From positions 1 to 42,568 of the forward strand of contig JAJZVU010000030.1 of the NCBI GenBank assembly GCA_021845505.1: 42,568 bases of DNA, written 5' to 3'. Positions 15,656 to 24,472 of this stretch are shown here, in pieces. Every line of letters starts with the position of its first letter. Within the stretch, counting starts at the first letter, position 1. The translations under genes and the position numbers were made by a program. Below the pieces are notes generated by a model, which had not been told where the DNA came from, searched no databases, and was given only the letters and a program-made list of their open reading frames with translations. This DNA is from Pseudomonadota bacterium. GTDB lineage: Bacteria > Pseudomonadota > Gammaproteobacteria > Burkholderiales > Burkholderiaceae_C.

Positions 15656-17062
15656 ATGCCTCTGCCCCGCGGCCGCCTGAAGGAATTCGCCAGCGGTTTG
15701 TCGCTGCTGCAGCGCGCCGCGGACATGCTGGTGATCGTCGTCGCCGCGCTCGCCGCCGCATGGATCCGCTTCGGGGGCGTGCAGCTGAGTCCGAGCCAGG
15801 TGACGACCGTGGTGATCGCGCTGCTGCTGGCGTATTTCACGTTTATCGAACTCGGCATGTACCGCAGCTGGCGTGCCGGCAGCATCGGCCGCGAGATCGG
15901 CCTGCTGTGGGTCGGCTGGTTCATCGTGTTCCTGCTGCTCAGCGGCCTGCTGTTCGTGCTGAAGATCGGCGCCGACTACTCGCGGCTGTGGGTGGGCACG
16001 TGGTTCAGCCTGGCCGCGGTGCTGCTCGCGGGCGGCCGCGCCGGACTGCGCCTGGGGCTGCGCTGGGCGCGCAGCCGCGGCTACAACGTGCGCACCGTGT
16101 ACCTGGTCGGCGACGGCGAGGCGGCGAGCCGCCTGCGCGAGCTGGCCGGGGCGCGGGGTGGGCTGGGTTTTCGGGTGTCCGCCTGGTTCGGGGTGCGCGA
16201 ACAGCCCAGCGACGCCGGCTTGCACGGCTGCGGCCTGTTGCCCCAGTTGCAGGCCTATGTCGAGGCGCATCCGCCCGATGAAGTCTGGGTGGCGGTGCCG
16301 TTGCGCGACGAGGAATACCTGCGCGCCACCTTCGACGCGCTGCGTCACAGCACCGCCAACGTGCGCTACGTGCCCGACCTGTACGGCTATGAACTGCTCA
16401 ATCACGCGGTCACCGACATCGCGGGCGTGACCATGCTCGACCTGTCGGTGTCGCCGATGGAGGGCCTGAATCGGCTGGTCAAGCGCGTGGAGGACCTGTT
16501 GCTGGGCGGGCTGTTCCTCGCGCTGGCCAGCCCGCTGATGCTGCTGATCGCACTGGCGGTGAAACTCGACTCCGCGGGTCCGGTGCTGTTCAAGCAAAAG
16601 CGCATCGGCTGGTCGGGCAGGGAGTTCGTGATCTACAAGTTCCGCACCATGCGCCTGCATGCGCAGCAGGCGCAGGGGCAGTTGCCGCAGGCCACGCGCG
16701 ACGATCCGCGGGTGACCCGGCTCGGTCGGCTGCTGCGGCGCAGCAGCCTGGACGAGTTGCCGCAGTTGATCAATGTGCTGCAGGGTCGCATGTCGCTGGT
16801 CGGGCCGCGGCCGCACGCCGTCGAGCACCATCATCTGTACATCGACCAGATTCCGAGTTACGCGTCGAGGCACATGGTCAAGCCGGGAATCACCGGCTAT
16901 GCGCAGGTCGCCGGCTACCGCGGGGAGACCGAGACGCCCGAGAAGATGCGGCGCCGCGTCGAGTACGACATGCTGTACATACAGCACTGGTCGCTCGCGC
17001 TCGACCTGAAGCTGATTTTCCTGACCGTGTTCAAGGGCCTGGTGCACCGCAATGCCTATTGA
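15656..17062 (+). CDS. Polyprenyl glycosylphosphotransferase (WcaJ/WbaP family), initiating enzyme
   Basis: This inner-membrane enzyme moves a sugar-1-phosphate from a UDP-sugar to undecaprenyl phosphate, starting the glycan. The start MPLPRGRLKEF gives 468 residues, the usual length for full-size family members; 40 upstream in-frame residues look like non-coding leader. Four N-terminal transmembrane helices (within ~15-130) and a soluble CoA-binding-like middle domain (VYLVGDGEAASRL) precede the catalytic domain (~275-468). That domain has its re-entrant membrane segment (VEDLLLGGLFLALASPLML), KFRTM, SSLDELPQLINVL and LVGPRPHAVEHH. The donor (glucose, galactose or N-acetyl sugar) cannot be read from sequence. 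First gene of the cluster. Confidence 0.9.
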   Translation: MPLPRGRLKEFASGLSLLQRAADMLVIVVAALAAAWIRFGGVQLSPSQVTTVVIALLLAYFTFIELGMYRSWRAGSIGREIGLLWVGWFIVFLLLSGLLFVLKIGADYSRLWVGTWFSLAAVLLAGGRAGLRLGLRWARSRGYNVRTVYLVGDGEAASRLRELAGARGGLGFRVSAWFGVREQPSDAGLHGCGLLPQLQAYVEAHPPDEVWVAVPLRDEEYLRATFDALRHSTANVRYVPDLYGYELLNHAVTDIAGVTMLDLSVSPMEGLNRLVKRVEDLLLGGLFLALASPLMLLIALAVKLDSAGPVLFKQKRIGWSGREFVIYKFRTMRLHAQQAQGQLPQATRDDPRVTRLGRLLRRSSLDELPQLINVLQGRMSLVGPRPHAVEHHHLYIDQIPSYASRHMVKPGITGYAQVAGYRGETETPEKMRRRVEYDMLYIQHWSLALDLKLIFLTVFKGLVHRNAY

Positions 17063-17086
17063 GGCCGCGCCGACGCGAGCGCATCG

Positions 17087-18031
17087 ATGCGCACCGCGCT
17101 GATCGTTCCGGTACGCAACGGCGGCCAGGCATGGCGGCGCGCGGCGGCTGCCATCGGCCGACAGACGCTGCGCCCCGAGCGGGTGCTGGTGGTCGACTCG
17201 CAATCCAGCGACGGCAGCCAGGGCGTCGCGCAGGCTTGTGGCTTCGAGCTGACGAGCATCGCCGCGCGCGACTTCGACCATGGCGGGACGCGGCAGATGG
17301 CAGCCGAACTCTGCCGCGACGCGCAGATCCTGGTCTACCTCACGCAGGACGCGGAACTGGCCGAGCCGTGGGCGCTCGAGTGCCTGGTGCGCGCCTTCGA
17401 CGACCCCGAGGTGGCGGTGGCCTACGGGCGCCAGTTGCCGCGGCGCGAGGCCGGGCCGATCGAGGCTCATGCGCGCTGGTTCAACTATCCGCAGGACAGC
17501 CAGCGGCGCACGCTGGACGACGCGCGCGCGCTCGGACTGAAGGCCGCGTTCACGTCGGACTCCTTCTGCGCCTATCGCGCCGACGACCTGCGTCGGCTCG
17601 GCGGTTTTCCGTCCCGGGTGATCGTCTCCGAGGACATGTTCGTCGCCGCCAAGGCGCTGCAGGCCGGCCGGGCAGTGGCCTACGTGGCCGAGGCCAGGGT
17701 CTATCATTCGCACGCCTACACGCTGGCGCAGGAGTTCCGCAGGTACTTCGACATCGGCGTGCTGCACCGCGAGCAGTCGTGGCTGCTCGAGCAGTTCGGT
17801 CGCCCCGAAGGCGAGGGGCTGCGCTTCCTGCGCTCCGAATTCGTCTACCTGGGACGGCATGCGCCCTGGCTGCTGCCGCAGGCGGCGTTGCGCACCCTGG
17901 TCAAATACGCCGGCTACAGGGCCGGGCGGGCCTTCGAGCGGATCCCGCCGGCCTGGCGCAGGCATCTGAGCATGCAGCGACAGCATTGGGCGCGAGCCTC
18001 GGCGGGGGCGCGGCCGACAGGGTTGGAATAG
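17087..18031 (+). CDS. Family 2 glycosyltransferase
   Basis: A 314-residue GT-A fold transferase. The N-terminal nucleotide-binding part reads TALIVPVRNGG..WRRA and VLVVDSQSSDGS. The metal-binding acidic motif is in YLTQDAELAEPW, and an acceptor/catalytic acidic site in GFPSRVIVSEDMF. The arrangement resembles rhamnosyltransferases of O-antigen clusters, but the sugar is not certain. There is no membrane span, so it acts at the cytoplasmic face on the lipid-linked chain. It lies 24 bases after the initiating transferase and is presumably the second step of assembly. Confidence 0.85.
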   Translation: MRTALIVPVRNGGQAWRRAAAAIGRQTLRPERVLVVDSQSSDGSQGVAQACGFELTSIAARDFDHGGTRQMAAELCRDAQILVYLTQDAELAEPWALECLVRAFDDPEVAVAYGRQLPRREAGPIEAHARWFNYPQDSQRRTLDDARALGLKAAFTSDSFCAYRADDLRRLGGFPSRVIVSEDMFVAAKALQAGRAVAYVAEARVYHSHAYTLAQEFRRYFDIGVLHREQSWLLEQFGRPEGEGLRFLRSEFVYLGRHAPWLLPQAALRTLVKYAGYRAGRAFERIPPAWRRHLSMQRQHWARASAGARPTGLE

Positions 18032-18106
18032 CGGACTGCTCGCTTGCAGGACCCGTCGGCAGCGCGCGATGGGCGGGGGCGTGCCTCTTCAGGGCTTGAC
18101 TGGGCT

Positions 18107-19093
18107 ATGCAGATCGAATCGGGCAGGTTTGTGGTGATCGGAGGGGCCGGCTTCATCGGCTCGCACGTCGTGGATCAGTTGCTGGACGCCGGCGCGAGTT
18201 CGGTGCTGGTCTACGACAATTTCTCCAGAGGAAGCCGGGCGAATCTCGCGGCGGCGTTGCGCGATCCTCGGTGCAGGGTGTTCGACGACGGGGCCGACAT
18301 CCTGCATCGCGACATGCTGGAGCGCGCGATGCGGGGCGCCGACGGGGTGTTCCACCTGGCGGCGCATTGGTTGCTGCAGAGCCTCGAATACCCGAGGGCC
18401 GCCTTCGACGTCAATGTGGTCGGTACGATGAACGTCGCCGAGGCGGCGATCCGCACGGGCGTGCGTCGCCTGGTCTACTCGTCGTCGGCATCGGTCTATG
18501 GCGACGTGCGCGAGACGCCGGTTCCCGAATCCCACCCGCAGGAACCCGGGGACTTCTACGGCGCGAGCAAGGTCTGCGGCGAGGCCCTGCTGCGCGCTCT
18601 GGCCGGCCATGCGCGACGCCAGCGCGGGCAGTTCGGCTACGTGGCCTTGCGCTACATGAACGTCTACGGGCAGCGCCAGCACGAACAGGGGGAATACCTG
18701 GGCGTGGTGGCGCGTATGCTCAATGCGCTGGACCAGGGACAGGCGCCGACGGTGCACGGCGACGGCACGCAACTGCTGGATTTCATCGATGTGCGCGACT
18801 GTGCGCGCGCCAATCTGCTGGCGATGCAGGCCGACGCGACACAGGCCGGGTACAACGTGGGCACCGGTGTCGGCACGACCATCGCGGAGCTCGCCACCCT
18901 GCTGTCGGCCCTGCACCCGTGCAAGCTGCCGGCCGTGCGGCTGCCCAGCGGACGACCGCAGGTCATGGCCAGGGTGGCGTCGACGACGCGGGCCCTGCGC
19001 GACCTGCATTTCCAGGCACGGATCTTGTTGGAGGATGGTTTGCAATCCTTGCTCGACTGGCGCGCGATGGCGCGGGGAGCGCTGAGCTCATGA
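18107..19093 (+). CDS. NAD-dependent nucleotide-sugar epimerase/dehydratase (extended SDR)
   Basis: A 328-residue protein beginning MQIESGRFVVIGGAGFIGSH, with the GxxGxxG NAD site at the start. The earlier TTG in frame adds 21 residues ahead of the Rossmann fold and was rejected. The catalytic site is complete: YSSSASVYG supplies the Ser, and FYGASKVCGE supplies Tyr-x3-Lys. RYMNVYGQRQ and DFIDVRDCARANL are typical of UDP-sugar 4-epimerases and related enzymes. The substrate is unknown. The stop overlaps the start of wzm (ATGA). Confidence 0.85.
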   Translation: MQIESGRFVVIGGAGFIGSHVVDQLLDAGASSVLVYDNFSRGSRANLAAALRDPRCRVFDDGADILHRDMLERAMRGADGVFHLAAHWLLQSLEYPRAAFDVNVVGTMNVAEAAIRTGVRRLVYSSSASVYGDVRETPVPESHPQEPGDFYGASKVCGEALLRALAGHARRQRGQFGYVALRYMNVYGQRQHEQGEYLGVVARMLNALDQGQAPTVHGDGTQLLDFIDVRDCARANLLAMQADATQAGYNVGTGVGTTIAELATLLSALHPCKLPAVRLPSGRPQVMARVASTTRALRDLHFQARILLEDGLQSLLDWRAMARGALSS

Positions 19094-19899
19094 ACCGGGG
19101 TGGATCGTTGTTGCGGGAGATGCGCGGCCTGTTTCGATACTGGCCCAGCGTGCTCGAAGGCGTTTCCCACGACGTACGCCAGCGTTATGTCGGATCGGTC
19201 TTCGGATCGCTATGGGCCGGTATTTTCCCGCTGATGCAGCTGCTGATCTACGCGGGCCTTTATACGGTGGTATTCAAGGTCCGGCCCGCGGGCTTGAGTT
19301 CGACGGGGTACGTCGTGCTGATCTTTTCCGGGCTGATACCGCTGATGGCATTCAGCGAGGCCTTGAACGCCGCGACCGGCGCGCTGTCGACCAACCGCAC
19401 GCTGCTGCAGAACACCTTGTTCCCGGCGGAACTGATCCCGGTGCGCGCGGCGCTGGCCGCGCAGATCAGCGGCCTGGTGGCGCTGACCGCGACCTTGCTG
19501 GCCGGGCTGGCGCTGGGCCGAACCGGCTGGAAGGCCTTCGTCTTCGTGCCGGTGCTGTGGGTCGGATTGCTGATGTTCACGGTCGGCCTGGGCTGGGTGC
19601 TTTCGCTGTTCGCGCTGGTGGCCAAGGACGTCCAGCACGGACTGGGCCTGCTTATCATGCTGCTCTTCGTGTTGAGCCCCTACGCGTATACGCCGGCGAT
19701 GATGCCGCACCTGCTGCGCATCATCATCTATGCCAACCCCCTCGCGTATTTCGTGTTCTGCTTCCAGGACCTCATTTGTTACAATACGTGGCCCAGTGTG
19801 CCTGCGCTGAGCGGAGTCCTGCTGCTCGTGCCGGTGTGCTTTGTCGGTGGCTTTGCGATGTTTCGTCGCATGAAGTTCGTTTTCTTTGACTATGTCTGA
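19090..19899 (+). CDS. wzm: Polysaccharide ABC exporter permease Wzm
   Basis: A 269-residue inner-membrane protein of the ABC-2 type with six predicted helices. Its N-terminal amphipathic stretch (DVRQRYVGSVFGSLWAGIFPLMQLLIY) is typical of O-antigen/teichoic acid exporters. With Wzt it carries undecaprenyl-linked polysaccharide across the inner membrane. The last 8 bases overlap the wzt start. The ATG at 19090 overlaps the preceding stop; the long same-frame extension upstream is a shadow of the epimerase gene. Confidence 0.92.
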   Translation: MNRGGSLLREMRGLFRYWPSVLEGVSHDVRQRYVGSVFGSLWAGIFPLMQLLIYAGLYTVVFKVRPAGLSSTGYVVLIFSGLIPLMAFSEALNAATGALSTNRTLLQNTLFPAELIPVRAALAAQISGLVALTATLLAGLALGRTGWKAFVFVPVLWVGLLMFTVGLGWVLSLFALVAKDVQHGLGLLIMLLFVLSPYAYTPAMMPHLLRIIIYANPLAYFVFCFQDLICYNTWPSVPALSGVLLLVPVCFVGGFAMFRRMKFVFFDYV

Positions 19900-21334
19900 C
19901 GCCGACTTTGCCATCCAGCTCGAATCCATCGACAAGACCTATCGCTTGCACAACAGCCAGCGCGACCAGTTGGTCGACGTGCTGGGGCTTCGCCGCCTGG
20001 GATTTCGCACGCGCAGCCCGGCACGTGAGTTCGTCGCGCTGTCGGGCATCTCGCTGGCCGTGCGCCGCGGCCAGCGCATCGGCATCATCGGACGCAACGG
20101 TGCGGGCAAGACGACCCTGCTGAAGCTGATCTGCGGAACCATTTCCCCCAGCGCCGGCACGGTGCAGGTGCAGGGGCGGGTGCAGGCGCTGCTGAGCACG
20201 GGAATCGGCTTCCATCCAGAGTACACCGGCCGCGAGAACGTGAAGGCGGCGTTGCAGTACAACGGATTGCCACGCGCCGAATACGAGCAGGCGCTGGCCG
20301 AGGTGGTCGAGTTCTGCGAACTCGGCGAATTCATCGACCAGCCGTTCAAGACCTACTCGCTGGGGATGCAGGCCCGCTTGATGTTCGCCGCGGCCACGGC
20401 CATCCGGCCGGATATCCTGATTGTCGACGAGGTCCTGGGCGCGGGGGATGCCTACTTTGTCGCCAAGTCCAAGCGGCGCGTCGAAAGGCTGGTGCGCTCG
20501 GGCTGCACGATGCTGCTGGTGTCGCATTCGATGCAGCAGGTGCTCGAACTGTGCGAAGAGGTGCTCTGGCTCGATGGCGGAAGGCTGCGCATGCGCGGGG
20601 AGGCCTTCGCCGTGGTCAAGGCCTACGAGGAGTACATGCACGGCAAGTCGGAAACCCTGATCCTGCCGCCGCCGGTCGTGCAGCCGGGCGCCGGCGAACC
20701 CGCCGCCGCGGCCGAAGCCCGCGCGGCCGCGGCGGCGGTCGCCGCGCAAGCCCGGCTGCGTTTCGAGCGCCCCGCCGGATTGCGCCTGCAGGCGCCGGAG
20801 TTCATGCCCCACCAGGTCGACCACCATCTGCCCGAGGTCAGGCCGGAGGGCTTCCGTTTCACTGCGCGCGGCGGGCTGTCGCGCTGGGATTCCAGCCTCG
20901 GACTGAAATTCTCCGGCTTCAGCATCGTCACCGAGCGCGGCGAAAGCGATGAACTGATTTCGCTGAGGCCGGCCAAATTCGTCTGCGCGGTGACCGGCGA
21001 GGTGGCCGATCGGTATTCCTGCCGGCTCGGCATGGTGATTTTCGACCATCTCGGCACCTGCGTTGCGCGAATCATCGGCGCGGTCGAGGAATTCGACGTG
21101 GCCGTCGGTGGGGTACGCTATCTCGAGCTCGCGCTCAATCCCTGCCAGATCGGACCGGGTGAATACGTGGTCAGCCTGAGCCTGCATGGTGGCGGGCCAG
21201 CGGAGATGCTCGGCGCGGCGGTTCGCTACGATCTGCTGAACCGGAGTTTCCGCTTCGCCGTGGAAATGCCGGAATCGCTGGTGGGGCTGGCAGCCGGCTT
21301 CCTGCACAGCGCGGAGTGCGCCTCCTATGAATGA
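19892..21334 (+). CDS. wzt: Polysaccharide ABC exporter ATPase Wzt with C-terminal carbohydrate-binding domain
   Basis: 480 residues from MSDADFAIQLESIDKTY. The nucleotide-binding domain (~1-250) has Walker A GRNGAGKTT (K73), signature YSLGMQARL, Walker B ILIVDEVLGAGD and the H-loop SHSM. An Ala-rich linker (~267-290) joins it to a ~190-residue domain ending RFAVEMPE.. that matches the Wzt C-terminal carbohydrate-binding module by length and style (SLRPAKFVCAVTGEV, GEYVVSLSLHGGG). In characterised systems this domain recognises the capped non-reducing end, so export depends on a terminal modification. The TTG at 19886 is an alternative start but the ATG is preferred. Confidence 0.92.
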   Translation: MSDADFAIQLESIDKTYRLHNSQRDQLVDVLGLRRLGFRTRSPAREFVALSGISLAVRRGQRIGIIGRNGAGKTTLLKLICGTISPSAGTVQVQGRVQALLSTGIGFHPEYTGRENVKAALQYNGLPRAEYEQALAEVVEFCELGEFIDQPFKTYSLGMQARLMFAAATAIRPDILIVDEVLGAGDAYFVAKSKRRVERLVRSGCTMLLVSHSMQQVLELCEEVLWLDGGRLRMRGEAFAVVKAYEEYMHGKSETLILPPPVVQPGAGEPAAAAEARAAAAAVAAQARLRFERPAGLRLQAPEFMPHQVDHHLPEVRPEGFRFTARGGLSRWDSSLGLKFSGFSIVTERGESDELISLRPAKFVCAVTGEVADRYSCRLGMVIFDHLGTCVARIIGAVEEFDVAVGGVRYLELALNPCQIGPGEYVVSLSLHGGGPAEMLGAAVRYDLLNRSFRFAVEMPESLVGLAAGFLHSAECASYE

Positions 21335-21385
21335 CCCGGGCGGCGCGCCAGCCGTGGTGCCCGTGCAAGCCATCTGAACCTGGAT

Positions 21386-22681
21386 ATGGACCTGTCTTCC
21401 GAGAAAATCGCCGTCATCGGCCTGGGCTACGTCGGTCTGCCGCTGGCGGTCGAGTTCGGCAAGCTGCGTCCGGTCGTCGGCTTCGACATCCACCGCGAAC
21501 GCATCGACGAGTTGCAGCGCGGCTGCGACCACACGCTGGAGGTGCTGCCCGAGGACCTGGCGCGGGCCACGCAACTGCGCTACAGCTGCGATGCGGCCGA
21601 CCTGCAGGACTGCGGGGTGTTCATCGTCACCGTGCCGACGCCGATCGATCGCGCGAACCGGCCCGACCTGCGCCCGCTGGTCAAGGCCAGCGAGACCGTC
21701 GGCAAGGCGCTGCGGCCGGGCGGCGTGGTGGTCTACGAGAGCACGGTGTACCCGGGATGCACCGAGGAAGTCTGCGTGCCGGTGCTGGAGCGCCATTCGG
21801 GGCTCAGGTTCAACCGCGACTTCTTCTGCGGCTACAGCCCCGAGCGCATCAACCCCGGCGACAAGGTGCACACGCTGACCACCATCCGCAAGATCACCAG
21901 CGGCTCGACGCCCGAGGCGGCCAGGCAGGTCGATGCGCTGTATGCCGGCATCATCCGGGCCGGAACCTTCCCCGCCTCCAGCGTGCGCGTCGCCGAGGCA
22001 GCGAAGGTGATCGAAAATACCCAGCGCGATCTGAACATCGCGTTGGTCAACGAGCTCTCGGTGATTTTCGACCGCCTGGGAATCGACACCACCGAGGTGC
22101 TGGAGGCGGCCGGCAGCAAGTGGAACTTCCTGCCGTTCCGGCCGGGGATGGTCGGCGGGCATTGCATCGGGGTCGATCCGTATTACCTGACGCACAAGGC
22201 CGAAGAAGTCGGCTACCACCCGCAGGTCATCCTGGCCGGGCGCCGCATCAACGACAACATGGCGAGGTATGCCGCGCGCAACGTGATCAAGCTGATGCTG
22301 TGCAACGGCATCGACGTCGCGCGCAGCACGGTCGGCGTGATGGGCATCACTTTCAAGGAGAATTGCCCCGACATCCGCAACAGCAAGGTCGCGGACCTGG
22401 TCGCCGAGCTGCGCAAGTGGAACGTGCAGGTGGTGGTCGCCGATCCCTGGGCGCTGCCCGACGAAGTCCGCGCCGAGTATGGAATCGAACTGGGCGTCAT
22501 CGACGCGCAGCGCCCGGTCGACTCGCTGGTGGTGGCGGTCGGGCATGAGCAGTTTCGCGGTCTGGAGTTGCCGGCGCTGCGCTCGATGTGCCGCGGCGAA
22601 AGGCCGGTGCTGGCCGACTTGAAGGCCTTGTACGACCGACGGGATGCCACCGGCGCGGGCTTCACCGTGTTTCGACTCTGA
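21386..22681 (+). CDS. wbpA: UDP-N-acetylhexosamine 6-dehydrogenase (WbpA/WbpO/TviB type)
   Basis: An NAD-dependent four-electron oxidase turning UDP-GlcNAc (or UDP-GalNAc) into the uronic acid, the first step of the diacetamido-uronate pathway. Of 431 residues, the NAD site is IAVIGLGYVGLPLAVEFGK, followed by TVPTPID, YESTVYPGCTE and GYSPERINPGDK. The catalytic Cys lies in GGHCIGVDPYYL (C260), and TFKENCPDIRNSK is the C-terminal binding site. Sequence features fit the TviB/WbpO/WbpA branch rather than UDP-glucose dehydrogenase. The genes that follow (oxidase, acetyltransferase, aminotransferase, epimerase) make the WbpA assignment likely. Confidence 0.85.
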   Translation: MDLSSEKIAVIGLGYVGLPLAVEFGKLRPVVGFDIHRERIDELQRGCDHTLEVLPEDLARATQLRYSCDAADLQDCGVFIVTVPTPIDRANRPDLRPLVKASETVGKALRPGGVVVYESTVYPGCTEEVCVPVLERHSGLRFNRDFFCGYSPERINPGDKVHTLTTIRKITSGSTPEAARQVDALYAGIIRAGTFPASSVRVAEAAKVIENTQRDLNIALVNELSVIFDRLGIDTTEVLEAAGSKWNFLPFRPGMVGGHCIGVDPYYLTHKAEEVGYHPQVILAGRRINDNMARYAARNVIKLMLCNGIDVARSTVGVMGITFKENCPDIRNSKVADLVAELRKWNVQVVVADPWALPDEVRAEYGIELGVIDAQRPVDSLVVAVGHEQFRGLELPALRSMCRGERPVLADLKALYDRRDATGAGFTVFRL

Positions 22682-22702
22682 GGCGGCGCGGCGCCCGACA
22701 TC

Positions 22703-23761
22703 ATGATGCACAACTACCCCATCATCCAGGACCGCAGGATCCGCGTCGCGGTCGTCGGCTGCGGCCGCATCTCGAAAAACCATTTCGGCTCGATCGACAA
22801 GCACTCTGCGGATGTCGAACTCGTCGCCGTGTGCGACACCGACGCGCAGGTGCTGGACCAGCACACGCAGGCGCATGGGGTGCCGGGCTACCGCAGCCTC
22901 GAGCAGTTGCTGGCGACCGAGACGCTCGACCTGGCGATCCTGTGCACGCCCAGCGGGCTGCACGCCGAGCAGGCGATCCTGGCGGCCAAGGCCGGGGTGC
23001 ACGTGATGACCGAGAAGCCCATGGCCACGCGCTGGCAGGACGGGGTGCGCATGGTGCGGGCCTGCGACGAGGCCGGCGTGCGGCTGTTCGTGGTCAAGCA
23101 GAACCGTCGCAACCGCACGCTGCAGCTGCTCAAGCGCGCGGTCGACGAGAAGCGCTTCGGGCGCATCCACATGGTGCACCTGAATGTGTTCTGGGCGCGC
23201 CCGCAGTCGTACTACGACCAGGCCAAGTGGCGCGGCACCTGGGAGTTCGACGGCGGCGCATTCATGAACCAGGCCAGCCATTACGTGGACCTGCTGGACT
23301 GGTTGATCGGGCCGGTGGAACAGGTGCAGTGCATGGTCAGCACGACCCGCGACATCGAGGTCGAGGACACCGGCGTGCTCAACGTCAAATGGCGCAACGG
23401 CGCGCTGGGCTCGATGAGCGTGACCATGCTGACCTACCCGAAGAACCTCGAGGGCAGCATCACCATCCTGGGCGAGAAGGGCTCGGTGCGGGTCGGCGGC
23501 GTGGCGGTCAACGACATCCAGCTGTGGGAGTTCGCCGAGCCGCGGGACTACGACGCGCAGATCTCCGAGGCCAACTACGAGACTGCCTCGGTCTACGGCT
23601 TCGGACACCCGCTGTACTACAAGAATGTCGTCGACGTGATGCGTGGCGCGGCCGAACCCGAGACCGACGGGCGTGAGGGCCTGAAGTCGCTGGAGATCAT
23701 CATCGCCGCCTACCTGTCGGCACGCGATGCCAGGACGGTCAGCCTGCCGCTGGAGTTCTGA
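22703..23761 (+). CDS. wbpB: Gfo/Idh/MocA oxidoreductase, WbpB-like UDP-GlcNAcA 3-dehydrogenase
   Basis: A 352-residue NAD-dependent dehydrogenase. The Rossmann start is RVAVVGCGRISKNHF, the family motif TEKPMA lies around residue 108, and a substrate domain follows with FDGGAFMNQASHYVDLLDWL (the conserved GG and the H-x-x-D pair). It is inferred to oxidise C3 of UDP-GlcNAcA to the 3-keto sugar for transamination by the WbpE-like enzyme. In Pseudomonas WbpB the NADH is recycled with 2-oxoglutarate. There are two consecutive ATG codons (22703 and 22706), either of which may serve. It lies 21 bases after the 6-dehydrogenase. Confidence 0.85.
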   Translation: MMHNYPIIQDRRIRVAVVGCGRISKNHFGSIDKHSADVELVAVCDTDAQVLDQHTQAHGVPGYRSLEQLLATETLDLAILCTPSGLHAEQAILAAKAGVHVMTEKPMATRWQDGVRMVRACDEAGVRLFVVKQNRRNRTLQLLKRAVDEKRFGRIHMVHLNVFWARPQSYYDQAKWRGTWEFDGGAFMNQASHYVDLLDWLIGPVEQVQCMVSTTRDIEVEDTGVLNVKWRNGALGSMSVTMLTYPKNLEGSITILGEKGSVRVGGVAVNDIQLWEFAEPRDYDAQISEANYETASVYGFGHPLYYKNVVDVMRGAAEPETDGREGLKSLEIIIAAYLSARDARTVSLPLEF

Positions 23762-23816
23762 AGCCGGCGGGTCGCGGCGCGGCGTCGGGCGGCGTGCGCG
23801 GCGAGCGATGGCAGAC

Positions 23817-23847
23817 CGGGCGGGCGCGGTCGCGCCGCGCCCGCCCG
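23817..23847 (+). terminator. Perfect 13-bp hairpin between wbpB-like and wbpD-like genes
   Basis: CGGGCGGGCGCGG (23817-23829) pairs perfectly with CCGCGCCCGCCCG (23835-23847) around the five-base loop TCGCG. There is no T-run after it, so it is not a classical intrinsic terminator. It could attenuate transcription or stabilise the upstream mRNA end. It sits in the largest gap (123 bases) within the diacetamido-uronate gene block. Confidence 0.6.
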
Positions 23848-23884
23848 ATGGCGTGAAGCCCGTGGAACGATCAAGGACCCTTGC

Positions 23885-24472
23885 ATGGACCCCGCAGTGA
23901 GCATTCATCCGTCGGCCATCGTCGACCCAGGCGCCAGCATCGGCGAAGGCAGCCGGGTCTGGCATTTCGTCCATGTGTGCGCAGGCGCGCGCATCGGGCG
24001 CAAGGTTTCGCTGGGGCAGAACGTGTTCGTCGGCAACCGGGTCTCGATCGGCGACAATTGCAAGATCCAGAACAATGTCTCGGTCTACGACAACGTCACC
24101 CTGGAAGAAGGGGTGTTCTGCGGGCCGAGCATGGTGTTCACCAACGTCTACAATCCGCGCGCTCTGATCGAGCGCAAGAGCGAGTACCGCGACACCCTGG
24201 TGCGCCGCGGCGCCACGCTGGGGGCGAACTGCACCGTGGTCTGCGGGGTCACGGTGGGCCGTTTCGCCTTCGTCGGCGCCGGTGCCGTGGTCCACAGGGA
24301 TGTCGCCGACTACGCGTTGATGGTCGGCGTGCCGGCGCGCCAGGTCGGCTGGATGAGCGAGTACGGGGAACAGATCCCGTTGCCGCTGCGGGGGGAGGGC
24401 GGCTACCGGTGCCCGCACACCGGAGCGATGTATCAACTCGAAGGCACTACCCTGCGAAAGATTTCCGGATGA
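23885..24472 (+). CDS. wbpD: WbpD-like UDP-sugar 3-N-acetyltransferase
   Basis: A 195-residue left-handed beta-helix acetyltransferase built of hexapeptide repeats from residue ~6 ([20 protein letters not shown]) to ~150. It includes the coenzyme-A/active-site segment [11 protein letters not shown] and a C-terminal tail [13 protein letters not shown] typical of WbpD/WlbB. It is inferred to acetylate the 3-amino group made by the next gene's product, giving UDP-GlcNAc3NAcA. It probably acts as a trimer in the cytoplasm. The stop overlaps the aminotransferase start (ATGA), a common arrangement for these sequential steps. Confidence 0.88.
   Translation: MDPAVSIHPSAIVDPGASIGEGSRVWHFVHVCAGARIGRKVSLGQNVFVGNRVSIGDNCKIQNNVSVYDNVTLEEGVFCGPSMVFTNVYNPRALIERKSEYRDTLVRRGATLGANCTVVCGVTVGRFAFVGAGAVVHRDVADYALMVGVPARQVGWMSEYGEQIPLPLRGEGGYRCPHTGAMYQLEGTTLRKISG

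Noticed and set aside
19772-24436. Minus-strand open frame of 1554 codons
   Set aside because: It lies opposite five well-recognised plus-strand genes. Very G+C-rich codons seldom create stops in this antisense frame, and the His/Arg/Gln-rich translation matches no family pattern.
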